DNA of 64,000 bases from Bog-1198 sp963727045 (lineage in GTDB: Bacteria > Pseudomonadota > Gammaproteobacteria > Steroidobacterales > Steroidobacteraceae), in assembly GCA_963727045.1 (NCBI GenBank), contig CAVSES010000002.1, forward strand, positions 2,190,489 to 2,254,488, in the 5' to 3' direction. Made by a program: the position numbers and the translations under genes. Below are positions 20,788 to 29,639 of this stretch, piece after piece (position 1 is the first letter of the stretch; the number at the start of each line of letters is the position of its first letter). The notes beneath the pieces are model-generated. The model had not been told where the DNA came from. It worked only from the letters and a program-made list of their open reading frames with translations, and ran no database searches.

Positions 20788-21641
20788 GCGCAACATCGAT
20801 CTGGCCCGCGCCGGCCAAACTCAATCTTTTTTTGCATATCTTGGGCAGGCGGCCCGACGGCTATCATGAATTGCAAACCTGTTTTCAATTCATCGATCTC
20901 TGCGATGACATCACGATCGAGGTGCGCGCGGACGGCCGGATCCGCCGCGTCATCGACATTCCCGGCGTCGCCGAAGAGGCGGATCTTTGCGTACGTGCGG
21001 CTCGAGCGCTGCAAACGGCCGCCGGTTGTTCCTTGGGCGCGAACTTGAGCGTGCTCAAGCGCATCCCGATGGGCGGCGGGTTGGGCGGGGGCAGCTCCGA
21101 TGCTGCGACCTGTCTGGTGGCGCTCAATCACTTGTGGAAATTGAATTGGCCCACCGATGATCTCGCCGCGCTCGGGCTCAAGCTGGGTGCCGATGTGCCG
21201 GTGTTCGTTCGCGGCCGGGCGGCCTTTGCGGAAGGGATCGGGGAACGGCTGACGCCGCTCTACCCGCCGCTGGCTCCTTTGGAGGTTAACTATCTGATTT
21301 TAAAGCCAAATGTTGATGTCAGCACCGCCGAGATATTTCAAGACCCTGAATTGACAAGAAATTCTCCGCCCATCACAATTCACGGTTTCCTGGCGTCCGG
21401 CGGAAGGAACGACTGCCTGGGGGTGGTGCGGCGCCGGTATCCTGAGGTGGCGCGCGCGCTCGATTGGCTGTCGGGCTTTGGTCCCGCACGGCTCACGGGC
21501 ACCGGGGCCTGTGTGTTTTTGGCGCTGGAGACGATGGATCGCGGCCGTGAGATCGCGGGGAAGGCGCCGCCGGCGTTGCATGCTTTTTTGGCTCGCGGAC
21601 TGAATGACTCGCCTTTGCTTGAAAGATTGGCGGCCGGCTGA
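20784..21641 (+). CDS. ispE: 4-diphosphocytidyl-2-C-methyl-D-erythritol kinase
   Basis: 285 residues from the GTG at 20784, which overlaps the lolB stop (GTGA); a TTG at 20772 is less likely. GHMP-kinase motifs: PAPAKLNLFLHILGRRPDGYH near the start, the ATP loop PMGGGLGGGSSDAA, and GFGPARLTGTGACVF at the end. It phosphorylates CDP-ME in the MEP isoprenoid pathway. Confidence 0.96.
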   Translation: MSATSIWPAPAKLNLFLHILGRRPDGYHELQTCFQFIDLCDDITIEVRADGRIRRVIDIPGVAEEADLCVRAARALQTAAGCSLGANLSVLKRIPMGGGLGGGSSDAATCLVALNHLWKLNWPTDDLAALGLKLGADVPVFVRGRAAFAEGIGERLTPLYPPLAPLEVNYLILKPNVDVSTAEIFQDPELTRNSPPITIHGFLASGGRNDCLGVVRRRYPEVARALDWLSGFGPARLTGTGACVFLALETMDRGREIAGKAPPALHAFLARGLNDSPLLERLAAG

Positions 21642-21681
21642 GTTTTGGCCCTGGTGGCTTTGCTGATTGTTGATTCCAAGT

Positions 21682-21756
21682 TGGGGTGTCGCCAAGCGGT
21701 AAGGCAGCGGGTTTTGATCCCGCCATACGGAGGTTCGAATCCTTCCACCCCAGCCA
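21682..21756 (+). tRNA. tRNA-Gln(TTG)
   Basis: 75 nt including encoded CCA. Acceptor TGGGGTG pairs with CACCCCA. The anticodon stem GCGGG/CCCGC closes the loop TTTTGAT, giving anticodon TTG. The T-loop TTCGAAT is standard. It lies between ispE and prs, its conserved gammaproteobacterial place. Confidence 0.97.
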
Positions 21757-21816
21757 ATTTTTTGCGGTTGGAGCGGTTCGTCGACTGGAGATGGCCCAGA
21801 GGATGAGTTAGCAGAC

Positions 21817-21832
21817 CCACCCCAGCCAATTT
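21817..21832 (+). repeat. 16-bp duplicate of the tRNA-Gln 3' end
   Basis: CCACCCCAGCCAATTT occurs exactly at 21745-21760 (end of tRNA-Gln plus four bases) and again at 21817-21832, 72 bp further on and just before prs. It looks like an old attachment-site scar at the tRNA 3' end or a small local duplication. Confidence 0.7.
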
Positions 21833-21846
21833 AGAGCTTTGAATCC

Positions 21847-22815
21847 ATGTCGCAGAGTAAAGAGTTCGATACATTGACGATTGCCGTGTTCACCGGCAAG
21901 GCGAACCCCACGCTTGCGCAGGAGATCACCCGGCACTTGCACGTGCAATTGGGCCGCGCCGATGTGGGGCGGTTCAGCGACGGCGAGGTCAGCGTCGAAT
22001 TGATGGAAAATGTGCGCGGGCGCGACGTGTTCATCGTGCAATCGACGAATCCGCCGGCGGAAAATTTGATGGAATTGCTGATGATGACCGACGCGTGCCG
22101 GCGGGCCTCGGCGAAGCGCATCACCGCGGTGGTGCCGTATTTCGGCTACGGGAGGCAGGATCGGCGGCCGCGGGCCACGCGGGTCGCCATCACCGCCAAG
22201 CTCGTGGCCAACATGATTGCGAGCGCGGGCGTCGACCGGCTGCTGACGGTGGATTTGCACGCGGACCAGATTCAGGGGTTCTTCGACATACCGGTCGACA
22301 ATGTCTATGCCTCGCCGGTGCTGTTGGGCGATGCGTGGAAGCAGAAGTATCAGAACATGGTCGTGGTGTCGCCGGACGTCGGCGGTGTGGTGCGCGCACG
22401 TGCGCTCGCGAAGCGACTGGATGATGCTGAACTCGCCATCATCGACAAGCGGCGGCCGCGGCCGAACGAGTCGAAGGTGATGAACATCATAGGCGAAGTC
22501 GAGGGAAGAACCTGCGTGCTGATCGACGACATGGTGGACACCGCCGGCACGCTGTGCCAGGCCGCGCAGGCGCTCAAGGACGAGGGCGCGCTCAAGGTGG
22601 TCGCCTACATCACGCATCCGGTGTTGTCGGGTGCCGCGATCGAGCGCATTTCGAAGTCGGTGCTGGACGAATTGGTGGTGACGGACACGATCCCCTTGTC
22701 CGAGGCCGGGAGAACCTGCAGGAAGATCCGGCAGTTGAGTGTGGCGGGATTGCTGGCCGAGACCGTGCGCCGCATCAACGACGAGGAGTCGGTGAGCTCG
22801 CTGTACATAGATTAG
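21847..22815 (+). CDS. prs: Ribose-phosphate pyrophosphokinase
   Basis: 322 residues. Class I PRPP synthase motifs: ENVRGRDVFIVQSTN, the catalytic flexible loop YFGYGRQDRRPR, and the PRPP-binding LIDDMVDTAGTLC. It makes PRPP from ribose-5-phosphate and ATP for nucleotide, His and Trp synthesis. Placed between tRNA-Gln and rplY as expected. Confidence 0.96.
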   Translation: MSQSKEFDTLTIAVFTGKANPTLAQEITRHLHVQLGRADVGRFSDGEVSVELMENVRGRDVFIVQSTNPPAENLMELLMMTDACRRASAKRITAVVPYFGYGRQDRRPRATRVAITAKLVANMIASAGVDRLLTVDLHADQIQGFFDIPVDNVYASPVLLGDAWKQKYQNMVVVSPDVGGVVRARALAKRLDDAELAIIDKRRPRPNESKVMNIIGEVEGRTCVLIDDMVDTAGTLCQAAQALKDEGALKVVAYITHPVLSGAAIERISKSVLDELVVTDTIPLSEAGRTCRKIRQLSVAGLLAETVRRINDEESVSSLYID

Positions 22816-22918
22816 AAGGGACCGGTACGCAACCGGTTTCCTGGGTTGAATTGGTCGGTGCCCGCGCAATTGGTCGCGATGTGCGGGTGCCGTGTTCGTG
22901 ATGTAACTGGAGAAGATT

Positions 22919-23671
22919 ATGAAGACCTCTTTCGAACTCGTCGCCGAGTTCCGCGAGACGCAAGGCAAAGGTGCGAGCCGCCGCCTGCGTCACGAAGGAA
23001 AAGTACCGGCAATCCTCTATGGCGGGCATGCTGACGCGCGCGCCCTCACCTTGAGCCATCAGAAACTCTTGATCATGCTCGACAATGAGCGCTTCTATTC
23101 GACCATCCTCAATTTGAAGGTGGGCGATCAAACGCAGGCCGCGATCCTCAAGGACGTGCAAAGGCATCCGTTCAAGAATGCGATCGTGCACGTGGATTTC
23201 CAGCGCGTCGATGAAAACGAGAAGATCCGCATCAGCATACCGCTGCACTTCACGGGCGCGTCTGCATCCCCGGGCGTGAAATCCCAGGGCGGAATCGTGT
23301 CGCACATGCGCACCGAAACGGAAGTCTCCTGTCTGCCGAAGGACCTGCCGGAATTCATCGAGGTCGACATCTCGGGACTGTCGCTCAACGAGAGCATCCA
23401 TCTCTCGCAACTCAAGATCCCCCAAGGCGTGACGCTCGTCGAATTGGCGAAGGATGACGCGGCCGTGGTTGCCATTCACAGCCCGCGTGCGGAGGAGCCC
23501 GAGCCGACGGCGGCAGCGGCGGCCGGTGCGCCGGCGGCGGAGGGTGCGGCGGCAGCGGCACCTGCGGCAGGCGCGGCGCCCGCGGCCGGAGCGGATGCGG
23601 CGAAGAAGGCCGAACCTGCGAAGAAAGAGGAAGCAAAGAAGGAACCGGCAAAGAAAGACGCCAAGAAGTAG
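22919..23671 (+). CDS. rplY: 50S ribosomal protein L25 (TL5/Ctc form)
   Basis: 250 residues, the long form with a C-terminal domain. The N-terminal 5S-rRNA-binding domain starts SFELVAEFRETQGKGASRRL, with GKVPAILYGG. The TL5 beta domain follows to about 185. The last 65 residues are an Ala/Pro/Lys-rich tail (AAPAAGAAPAAGADAAKKAE), a common disordered extension. An AGAAG-type ribosome site precedes the ATG. Confidence 0.95.
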   Translation: MKTSFELVAEFRETQGKGASRRLRHEGKVPAILYGGHADARALTLSHQKLLIMLDNERFYSTILNLKVGDQTQAAILKDVQRHPFKNAIVHVDFQRVDENEKIRISIPLHFTGASASPGVKSQGGIVSHMRTETEVSCLPKDLPEFIEVDISGLSLNESIHLSQLKIPQGVTLVELAKDDAAVVAIHSPRAEEPEPTAAAAAGAPAAEGAAAAAPAAGAAPAAGADAAKKAEPAKKEEAKKEPAKKDAKK

Positions 23672-23693
23672 CATTTTTCGCATCTTGGATCAG

Positions 23694-23727
23694 AAGGGCC
23701 GTCGGCATTGGCGGCCCTTACTTTTTC
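23694..23727 (+). terminator. Rho-independent terminator after rplY
   Basis: AAGGGCCG and CGGCCCTT form an 8-bp stem over a 10-base loop, followed by TACTTTTTCTG. It lies 23 bp after the rplY stop and upstream of pth. Confidence 0.8.
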
Positions 23728-23753
23728 TGTTCACTGCGTAGAGCTTTAAGTTC

Positions 23754-24347
23754 ATGACTGGTCTACCGCTCCGCCTCATCGTCGGTCTGGGCAATCCGGG
23801 CCCCGAACATCTGGTCACCCGCCACAACGCGGGTTTCTGGTTCGTGGATCTGCTTGCGCGCCGTCACGGCGGCGAGTTTCGCGATTACCGCAAGTATTCG
23901 GGAGAAACGGCGCGCATCAATTTGAGCGAGCGTGAGATCATTCTGTTGAAGCCCACGACCTATATGAATCGCAGCGGCCTGTCGGTGCGGCAGATCAGCG
24001 ATTTCTACAAAATGGCGCCCGAGGAAATTCTGGTGGCGCACGACGAATTGGATCTGCCGGTGGGCAGCGTGCGCCTGAAGCAGGGCGGGGGCCACGGCGG
24101 CCACAACGGATTGCGCGACACCATCGCGCATATCGGCGAGACTTTTTGGCGGCTGCGTCTTGGAATAGGCCACCCCGGCAACAAGGCCGAAGTCATCGAC
24201 TACGTGTTGACGCGCGCGCCGCGCGCCGAAGAAGATCTGATCCTGGAGGCCGTCAGCACCGCGGCCGACTGCATGCCCCTGTTGCTCGAACAAGGCGCGG
24301 AACGCGCCATGACCCGGCTGCACAGCCGGGCGGGAAAGATTCAATGA
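23754..24347 (+). CDS. pth: Peptidyl-tRNA hydrolase
   Basis: 197 residues. Signature segments: GLGNPGPEHLVTRHNAGFWF (catalytic His), KPTTYMNRSG, HDELDLPVGSVRLKQGGG and HGGHNGLRD. It releases tRNA from abortive peptidyl-tRNAs. It precedes ychF by 10 bp, the standard pairing. Confidence 0.96.
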   Translation: MTGLPLRLIVGLGNPGPEHLVTRHNAGFWFVDLLARRHGGEFRDYRKYSGETARINLSEREIILLKPTTYMNRSGLSVRQISDFYKMAPEEILVAHDELDLPVGSVRLKQGGGHGGHNGLRDTIAHIGETFWRLRLGIGHPGNKAEVIDYVLTRAPRAEEDLILEAVSTAADCMPLLLEQGAERAMTRLHSRAGKIQ

Positions 24348-24357
24348 GAAGAATTCA

Positions 24358-25449
24358 ATGCCGATCCGCTGCGGAATAGTCGGCCTGCCGAACGTGGGCA
24401 AGTCCACGTTGTTCAATGCGCTGACGCGCGCCCAAATCGCGGCCGAGAACTACCCCTTCTGCACAATCGATCCCAACGTCGGCGTCGTGCCCGTGCCGGA
24501 TCCGAGACTTCAGAAGCTGGCGGCGATCGTGCATCCGGAGAGGATCCTGCCGACCACGGTGGAGTTCGTGGACATCGCGGGATTGGTCGCCGGCGCGTCC
24601 AAGGGCGAGGGGCTGGGCAACAAGTTCCTTGCGCACATCCGCGAAGTGGATGCCATCGCGCACGTGGTGCGCTGCTTCGAGAACGACGACATCGTGCACG
24701 TGGCCGGCAAGATCGATCCTGCGAGCGACATCGAGGTGATCAACACCGAACTCGCGCTCGCCGATCTCGACAGCGTGGAACGCGCGTATCAAAAAGCGCT
24801 GAAGGCGGCGAAGGCAGCCGACAAGGACGCCGTGAGGCTGCGGGACCTCCTGGAGAAAGTGCGCGCGCAGCTGAACCTCGCGAAGCCGGTGCGCCTGCTC
24901 AAGCTGGACGCGCACGACCACGCGCTGCTGCGCGATCTGCACCTCCTCACGGACAAGCCGGTGATGTACGTCGCCAATGTCGACGAGGCGGGATTCACCG
25001 ATAATCCGCGCCTCGATCGGGTGCGGGAAATTGCCGCCTCGGAAGGCGCCATCGTAGTGCCGATTTGTGCGGCCATCGAGGCGGAGATCGCGCAACTAGA
25101 GGAGGCTGATCGTGCCGAATTCCTGGCGGAGCTCAAGTTGGACGAGCCGGGGCTCAACCGCGTGATCCGGGGCGGATATTCGCTCCTCGGCTTGCAGACC
25201 TATTTCACGGCCGGCGTCAAAGAGGTGCGCGCCTGGACGGTTCACGCAGGCGCCACGGCGCCGCAGGCGGCAGGCGTCATTCACACCGACTTCGAGCGCG
25301 GATTCATCCGGGCCGAAGTGATCGCCTACGAGGATTTCATCGCGTTCAAGGGTGAGGCCGGCGCCAAGGAGGCGGGGAAACTGCGGTTGGAAGGCAAGGA
25401 GTACATCGTCAAGGAGGGCGATGTGATGCACTTCAGGTTCAATGTTTAA
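24358..25449 (+). CDS. ychF: Redox-regulated ATPase YchF (Obg family)
   Basis: 363 residues, exact family length. P-loop GLPNVGKSTLFNAL, switch region DIAGLVAGASKGEGLGNKFL, the ATP-preferring NVDE in place of NKxD, and a C-terminal TGS domain (GLQTYFTAGVKEVRAWTV ... GDVMHFRFNV). A translation-associated ATPase found next to pth. Confidence 0.96.
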   Translation: MPIRCGIVGLPNVGKSTLFNALTRAQIAAENYPFCTIDPNVGVVPVPDPRLQKLAAIVHPERILPTTVEFVDIAGLVAGASKGEGLGNKFLAHIREVDAIAHVVRCFENDDIVHVAGKIDPASDIEVINTELALADLDSVERAYQKALKAAKAADKDAVRLRDLLEKVRAQLNLAKPVRLLKLDAHDHALLRDLHLLTDKPVMYVANVDEAGFTDNPRLDRVREIAASEGAIVVPICAAIEAEIAQLEEADRAEFLAELKLDEPGLNRVIRGGYSLLGLQTYFTAGVKEVRAWTVHAGATAPQAAGVIHTDFERGFIRAEVIAYEDFIAFKGEAGAKEAGKLRLEGKEYIVKEGDVMHFRFNV

Positions 25450-25467
25450 TGTGAGAAAAGGGGCCTG

Positions 25468-25490
25468 GGGCGCCCGCCTCGGGCGTCCTT
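25468..25490 (+). terminator. Hairpin after ychF
   Basis: GGGCGCCCG and CGGGCGTCC form a 9-bp stem (one G-T pair) over a CCT loop, 18 bp after the ychF stop. Only TT follows, so it is a weak intrinsic terminator at best. Confidence 0.5.
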
Positions 25491-25517
25491 GACAGGCCGG
25501 GTGGCGCTGCCCAAAAT
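25489..25517 (+). promoter_or_regulatory. Promoter of tRNA-Met
   Basis: A consensus -35 TTGACA (25489-25494) is followed after exactly 17 bases by CAAAAT (25512-25517), 4/6 to the -10 consensus. The predicted start near 25524 lies about 20 bp before the mature tRNA. Confidence 0.65.
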
Positions 25518-25544
25518 CCGCCGCCCGGGCAGTTCAATGTCGAT

Positions 25545-25621
25545 GGTGAGGTAGCTCAGCTGGTTAGAGCGTGGCACTCATAATGCCGAGGTCGAGGGTT
25601 CGAGTCCCTCTCTCACCACCA
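25545..25621 (+). tRNA. tRNA-Met(CAT), island integration site
   Basis: 77 nt including CCA. Acceptor GGTGAGG pairs with TCTCACC (last pair G-T). The anticodon stem TGGCA/TGCCG has loop CTCATAA, giving anticodon CAT. The loop and body fit elongator Met best, though tRNA-Ile2 with the same anticodon cannot be fully excluded. Its last 45 nt recur twice downstream, so this gene is the attachment site of the following island. Confidence 0.95.
25577..25621 (+). repeat. att copy 1 (inside intact tRNA-Met)
   Basis: From CTCATAATGCCG through the CCA end, 45 bp. Copies 2 and 3 start at the same base and end at the same base. This is the left boundary of the composite island. Confidence 0.9.
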
Positions 25622-25804
25622 TAAAATCAAGCACTTGCTGCTCCGGCCCGAGTCCCACGAGCGTCAGAAGGTGTTTTGCGTGACCCGGGCGTACCTGTTT
25701 TTCGAAGTGCAAATAACCGCGAGCGGCTAAGCTTCCGTTTTGACTACGGAACTCGATGTTCTCGGATTCGTCAGCCGAAATCCAAATGCCAGTGCGAGAA
25801 GTCA

Positions 25805-27580
25805 ATGGAACGCGATGAAACCGGCCTACTGCCGCTGCCCCAGCTAGCTTTGCTGGCGCTTGTATTAGGCGTCGTCACCGGCATCGGCGCGGTGTTGTTC
25901 CGCGATCTAATTGGTCTTATTCACAATCTATTGTTTACCGGTCACGCGGTGCTTCACTACGATGCGAACGTTTTCACGGCTCCTGCGCCGTGGGGCATCC
26001 TGGTGATCTTGGTGCCTGTGATTGGCGCTGTCGGCGTGACGTTTCTGGTGACCAATTTTGCCCCGGAGGCCAAAGGACATGGTGTGCCCGAGGTCATGGA
26101 TGCGATCTACCATAAAGGTGGCGTCATCCGACCCGTCGTGGCATTGGTCAAATCCCTGGCGTCGGCCCTCGCTATCGGCAGCGGTTCATCGGTTGGACGC
26201 GAGGGCCCCATTATTCAGATCGGGTCCGCGCTCGGCTCGACCTTAGGGCAGATCGTTCGCATGCCTGCGGGCCAGCGAATTGCCTTGGTTGCTGCGGGCG
26301 CCGGCGCGGGAATTGCTGCGACTTTCAATACGCCCATTGGCGGTGTGATGTTTGCCATCGAGCTGATGATGCCGGAGGTGAGCGTCGAGACCTTCCTCCC
26401 CGTCGCCATTGCGACCGGTACTGCGACCTTCGTGGGCCGCTGGTTCTTCGGCGATACACCGGCCTTTCATGTGCCCCCGCTTCAGGTCATGGCCGTCGAC
26501 TCGAATGCTCTGATTGTGCTGATCTTGTTCGCTGTGCTCGGTGCGCTGAGCGGAGTGGCTGCTGCAGGTTTCATCAAAGGACTGCATCTCGCTGAGGATT
26601 TGTTCGATAGGATCAAGTCGCGCTATTGGCGCCATATGTTGGGCATGCTCGTCGTGGGCGTGCTCATGTACGTGCTACTGCGCATCTTCGGTCAGTACTA
26701 CGTCGATGGGGTTGGATACGCCACCGTGCAGGGGATATTAGCGGGACAGATTTCCGCCTTTTCGCTGCTCGTACTTCTCGGCCTCTGCAAGGCGCTAGCG
26801 ACGTCGCTCAGTCTCGGATCGGGCTCATCAGGAGGTATCTTCTCGCCTTCGCTGTACATGGGCGCCGCCCTCGGAGGCGCGTTCGCGGCGCTCTGGAATG
26901 TCGCCGGTCTGCAGATTCAGCTAAGCGTTCCTGCGTTTGCGATGGTCGGGATGGGTGCGATGGTAGGCGGTGGCACCGGCGCCGTAATGACCGCTGTGAC
27001 GATGATTTTCGAAATGACACTCGACTACAGCATAGTCATGCCGATGATTGTGGCCGTGGCGATGAGCATTGGCGCGCGCCGCGTGCTTTCTCGCGAGACT
27101 ATCTACACATTAAAACTCGTACGCAGGGGACGGGCAATCCCGAAGGCGCGCCATGCCAACATGTTTCTCGTTCGTTCGGCGCGCGAAGTGATGGACGCCG
27201 ATATCCAGGTCCTGCCAGCAGAGGCGAGTTTCGACGAATATTTGCGTCAGCCTGAGCACGCCGGGCGACTGCGCCACGTCGTGGTCACAGACAAAGGGCA
27301 TTTATTCGGTGTGATCCGCGTAAACACAGGACTTCGGCGAGGCCTGGAAAGTGCGAAAACCGGCGTGAGCTTGCGTGACGTCGCTAACCGAAACTTCACC
27401 GTAGTTCGCGAAGATGAGACTGCATTCGATGTTATACGCCGCATGTGGCGCCGCGAAGCCATCATGGCAGTGGTTGTACGCGGCCGCGGAGTACCCCGCG
27501 GCAGCGATGTTGCCGGCGTGATCACCAAGGAACACGTGGCAGATTCAGTTGCTGACAGTGTGAAGGCCTATCCGCAATAA
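25805..27580 (+). CDS. ClC-family chloride channel/antiporter with CBS domains
   Basis: 591 residues from the ATG at 25805; an earlier in-frame start at 25676 would add unrelated residues. The ClC core has the anion-filter GSGSS (125-129), the GREGP motif (131-135) with gating glutamate E133, and the later GSGSSGGIFSPSLY loop. A C-terminal cytoplasmic part (about 475-590) has two CBS-like repeats, including DIQVLPAEASFDEYL and REDETAFDVIRRMW. The Glu gate favours H+/Cl- exchange, but channel function cannot be excluded. It is the first gene inside the tRNA-Met island. Confidence 0.92.
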   Translation: MERDETGLLPLPQLALLALVLGVVTGIGAVLFRDLIGLIHNLLFTGHAVLHYDANVFTAPAPWGILVILVPVIGAVGVTFLVTNFAPEAKGHGVPEVMDAIYHKGGVIRPVVALVKSLASALAIGSGSSVGREGPIIQIGSALGSTLGQIVRMPAGQRIALVAAGAGAGIAATFNTPIGGVMFAIELMMPEVSVETFLPVAIATGTATFVGRWFFGDTPAFHVPPLQVMAVDSNALIVLILFAVLGALSGVAAAGFIKGLHLAEDLFDRIKSRYWRHMLGMLVVGVLMYVLLRIFGQYYVDGVGYATVQGILAGQISAFSLLVLLGLCKALATSLSLGSGSSGGIFSPSLYMGAALGGAFAALWNVAGLQIQLSVPAFAMVGMGAMVGGGTGAVMTAVTMIFEMTLDYSIVMPMIVAVAMSIGARRVLSRETIYTLKLVRRGRAIPKARHANMFLVRSAREVMDADIQVLPAEASFDEYLRQPEHAGRLRHVVVTDKGHLFGVIRVNTGLRRGLESAKTGVSLRDVANRNFTVVREDETAFDVIRRMWRREAIMAVVVRGRGVPRGSDVAGVITKEHVADSVADSVKAYPQ

Positions 27581-28054
27581 AAGTCGCGAGGCCTTATTCG
27601 CCGGCCCTGGCCGTTGAAGGCTAAGCGTCAGCTGCTAAAAGAGCGCGAACGCGTACTGTTCCAGACACACGCGATACTCAATCGGATCAGCCAGCTATCG
27701 CTCGATTTCCCGATCTTAAACTTCGAAACGATCATAGTTGCGGCGGTTGAACTCGATGATGCCACGGCCCGCCGGCGTTCCCCTTGATTCGCTGGAAGGC
27801 GAACAGTGTGCTCGATGCGGCCGCAATCCTCGAGGCGGTGGCAAGCGCGATAGCCGCGTCGCGCTCAGACTCGTGGCCCCGATTGGCAGTTCCGAGACTA
27901 TAATCTCATTCCCGGCGCCAGAAACGCCGATGCTATAGCGCCACGCACCAGCCTTGTGTAGGACGACCTCCGACACGCGACCTCATCGTCACAGAGAACT
28001 TTAAATGGCCCGATATATTCTTCGTGACCTAGTCAACCAAGAGGCATCTTAAAG
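27581..28054. other. Gene-free stretch in element 1
   Basis: 474 bp between the ClC gene and the DUF4336 gene. Short open frames on both strands show no recognisable domain and no ribosome site. It may hold degraded DNA from an earlier insertion; nothing further can be supported. Confidence 0.4.
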
Positions 28055-28738
28055 ATGCTCGCCCCGTTCGGACAGAATCTCTACGTGGCGGACGGACCGA
28101 GCGTCTCGTTCTTCGGTATTCCGTACCCAACCCGCATGGCGGTCGCTCGGCTCTTGAGCGGCCAAGTGTGGGTATGGTCCCCGATTGCGTTGACGAAGGA
28201 ATTGGCCAGGGCCGTGGAGGCCCTTGGACCTGTCGGCTACATCGTGTCGCCGAACAAACTCCATCACTTATTTCTGCCCGAGTGGAAGAAGCGCTGGCCC
28301 GATGCACGGCTTTACGCGCCCCCAGGTCTTGCTCGAAAAAAGAAGCAGCTTCACTTCGATGCGGAGCTTGGCGATCGCCCAGATGATGCGTGGCTGACCG
28401 ACATCGATCAAGCAGTGTTTCGCGGATCCTTTGCCCTTGTGGAAGTGGTGTTCTTTCACCGCGCGTCCCGCACCGCGATCTTCGGTGATCTCATTCAGCG
28501 TTTTCCCGAAAGTGCGGCCATGGGTTTCAAGGGGCTGTTGATGCGGTTCGGTCACATTGTTGGGCCGCATGGCAGCACGCCAGGCGATTGGCGTCTGAGC
28601 TTCTTGTCGCGGGATCTTGCCCGTTCTGCCCGACGAAAGGTGCTCGACTGGGAGCCGCAGCGGCTCCTGATCGCTCACGGCGACTGCGCAACTACCAGCG
28701 CAACTGAGATCGTCGCAACGGCCCTCCGCTGGATCTGA
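28055..28738 (+). CDS. DUF4336 domain protein (metallo-beta-lactamase-like fold)
   Basis: 227 residues. It opens MLAPFGQNLYVADGPSVSFF and continues with PTRMAVARLLSGQVWVWSPI, IVSPNKLHHLFLPEWKKRWP and ARLYAPPGLARKK, the DUF4336 pattern. The N-K-L-H-H segment sits where MBL enzymes have their metal motif, with H replaced partly by N. A conserved LLIAHGDC lies near the end. DUF4336 proteins have no established reaction. It stands alone between two gene-poor stretches in element 1. Confidence 0.75.
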   Translation: MLAPFGQNLYVADGPSVSFFGIPYPTRMAVARLLSGQVWVWSPIALTKELARAVEALGPVGYIVSPNKLHHLFLPEWKKRWPDARLYAPPGLARKKKQLHFDAELGDRPDDAWLTDIDQAVFRGSFALVEVVFFHRASRTAIFGDLIQRFPESAAMGFKGLLMRFGHIVGPHGSTPGDWRLSFLSRDLARSARRKVLDWEPQRLLIAHGDCATTSATEIVATALRWI

Positions 28739-28960
28739 CGCGCCACAGGCTCAAGGGTGCCGTCGGGCAGGAGGCGGTGACGTTCGCCATCTTATTCGGC
28801 CGAGCCGCCTCTGATGGGTCCGGGAAAGGTCCAATGACGTCCAAATATCAAACCCCGCGGGGCGATAACAAGTCATCGGGCGCCCTTACCAGCCATGAGC
28901 GGCGGTTAACGGCGAACTCCGATCCCGTAATGATAGCTTGGCACGGACTATCCCTTCGAT

Positions 28961-29084
28961 ATGGGTTGCTACAACGTGCATGAGTTTGTCGAGAACACAA
29001 CTGGCTTAAGTGACGCCAATCGCGCCTCGATTCAAGGTGAAAACGCTGCGAAGCTGATTGGCTGGGCGACGATCAAAAGCTAAG
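28961..29084 (+). pseudogene. C-terminal fragment of an amidohydrolase (TIM-barrel decarboxylase type), with a frameshift
   Basis: The reading MGCYNVHEFVENTTGLSDAN continues RASIQGE and, after skipping one A in an AAAAA run at 29040-29044, NAAKLIGW and a stop. The pattern LSDANRASIQGENAAKLIGW resembles the last helix pair of amidohydrolase-2 proteins. No matching N-terminal part is seen upstream. It lies just inside the right end of element 1. Confidence 0.35.
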
Positions 29085-29193
29085 GAAATGACCCAAATCC
29101 ATGTGCCCGTTTTGTGCCCCGGTGAGGCCGATTCTAGTGGGTCTAGATGGCACTTAAGGCTTCGGAACCCGGGTATTTCGCTGGTGCTTGGGC

Positions 29194-29238
29194 CTCATAA
29201 TGCCGAGGTCGAGGGTTCGAGTCCCTCTCTCACCACCA
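29194..29238 (+). repeat. att copy 2, exact 45-bp tRNA-Met 3' duplicate
   Basis: Identical over 45 bp to 25577-25621, including CCA. The upstream half of the tRNA is absent, so it is not a tRNA gene. It is the junction between elements 1 and 2. Confidence 0.9.
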
Positions 29239-29393
29239 AATCAACGAGTTACACCTGCTCAACCGTGGCATTTTGCATGGTTTGCGTGACTGCGCGCCCG
29301 ACTCCGAGGGTGCTCGTCTGGCTAGTACAGGCCCGTTGATTACACCAATGGTATGATTTAGTCACACTATCGGCGTATCCCTGGAGACTGCTC

Positions 29394-29639
29394 ATGGCAA
29401 CTGTGCGCAAGACAATCACTTTGACAGGCCCGCAGAATGATTGGATCAAGGAGCAGGTCGACGCGGGCGATTACACCAACGACAGCGAATACATCCGAGA
29501 TCTCATTCGACGAGAGCAAGAGCGCGGCGCAGAGATCGAGGCTGTTCGCGCGGCGTTGATCGAGGGTGAGAAGAGCGGAAAACCAAAACGCTTCGATGCT
29601 GGCGCGTTCAAGCGCAAGCTCCGTCGCACGCATGGCTGA
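29394..29639 (+). CDS. parD: ParD-family antitoxin
   Basis: 81 residues. A ribbon-helix-helix N-terminus (RKTITLTGPQNDWIKEQV ... YTNDSEYIRDLIRREQER) binds DNA and a C-terminal toxin-neutralising tail follows (GEKSGKPKRFDAGAFKRK). GGAG precedes the ATG. The stop overlaps the parE start by eight bases. Located 155 bp inside the left end of element 2, where a toxin-antitoxin pair would stabilise the island. Confidence 0.9.
   Translation: MATVRKTITLTGPQNDWIKEQVDAGDYTNDSEYIRDLIRREQERGAEIEAVRAALIEGEKSGKPKRFDAGAFKRKLRRTHG

Larger units (their letters stand above)
25577..29238. mobile_element. Element 1 of a tandem tRNA-Met genomic island
   Basis: About 3.6 kb between att copies 1 and 2. It carries a ClC channel, a DUF4336 protein and a degraded amidohydrolase fragment, but no integrase is visible. 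Each att copy is followed by a short shared ATCAA stretch. Loss of an integrase would make it a fixed remnant. Confidence 0.7.

Noticed and set aside
25578..25805. Minus-strand 75-codon frame running through the tRNA-Met end
   Set aside because: Its C-terminal REGLEPSTSAL is simply translated tRNA sequence, a common false prediction.
29194..29238. Second tRNA-Met gene
   Set aside because: The acceptor 5' strand, D-arm and 5' half of the anticodon stem are absent; only the 3' 45 bp are present.
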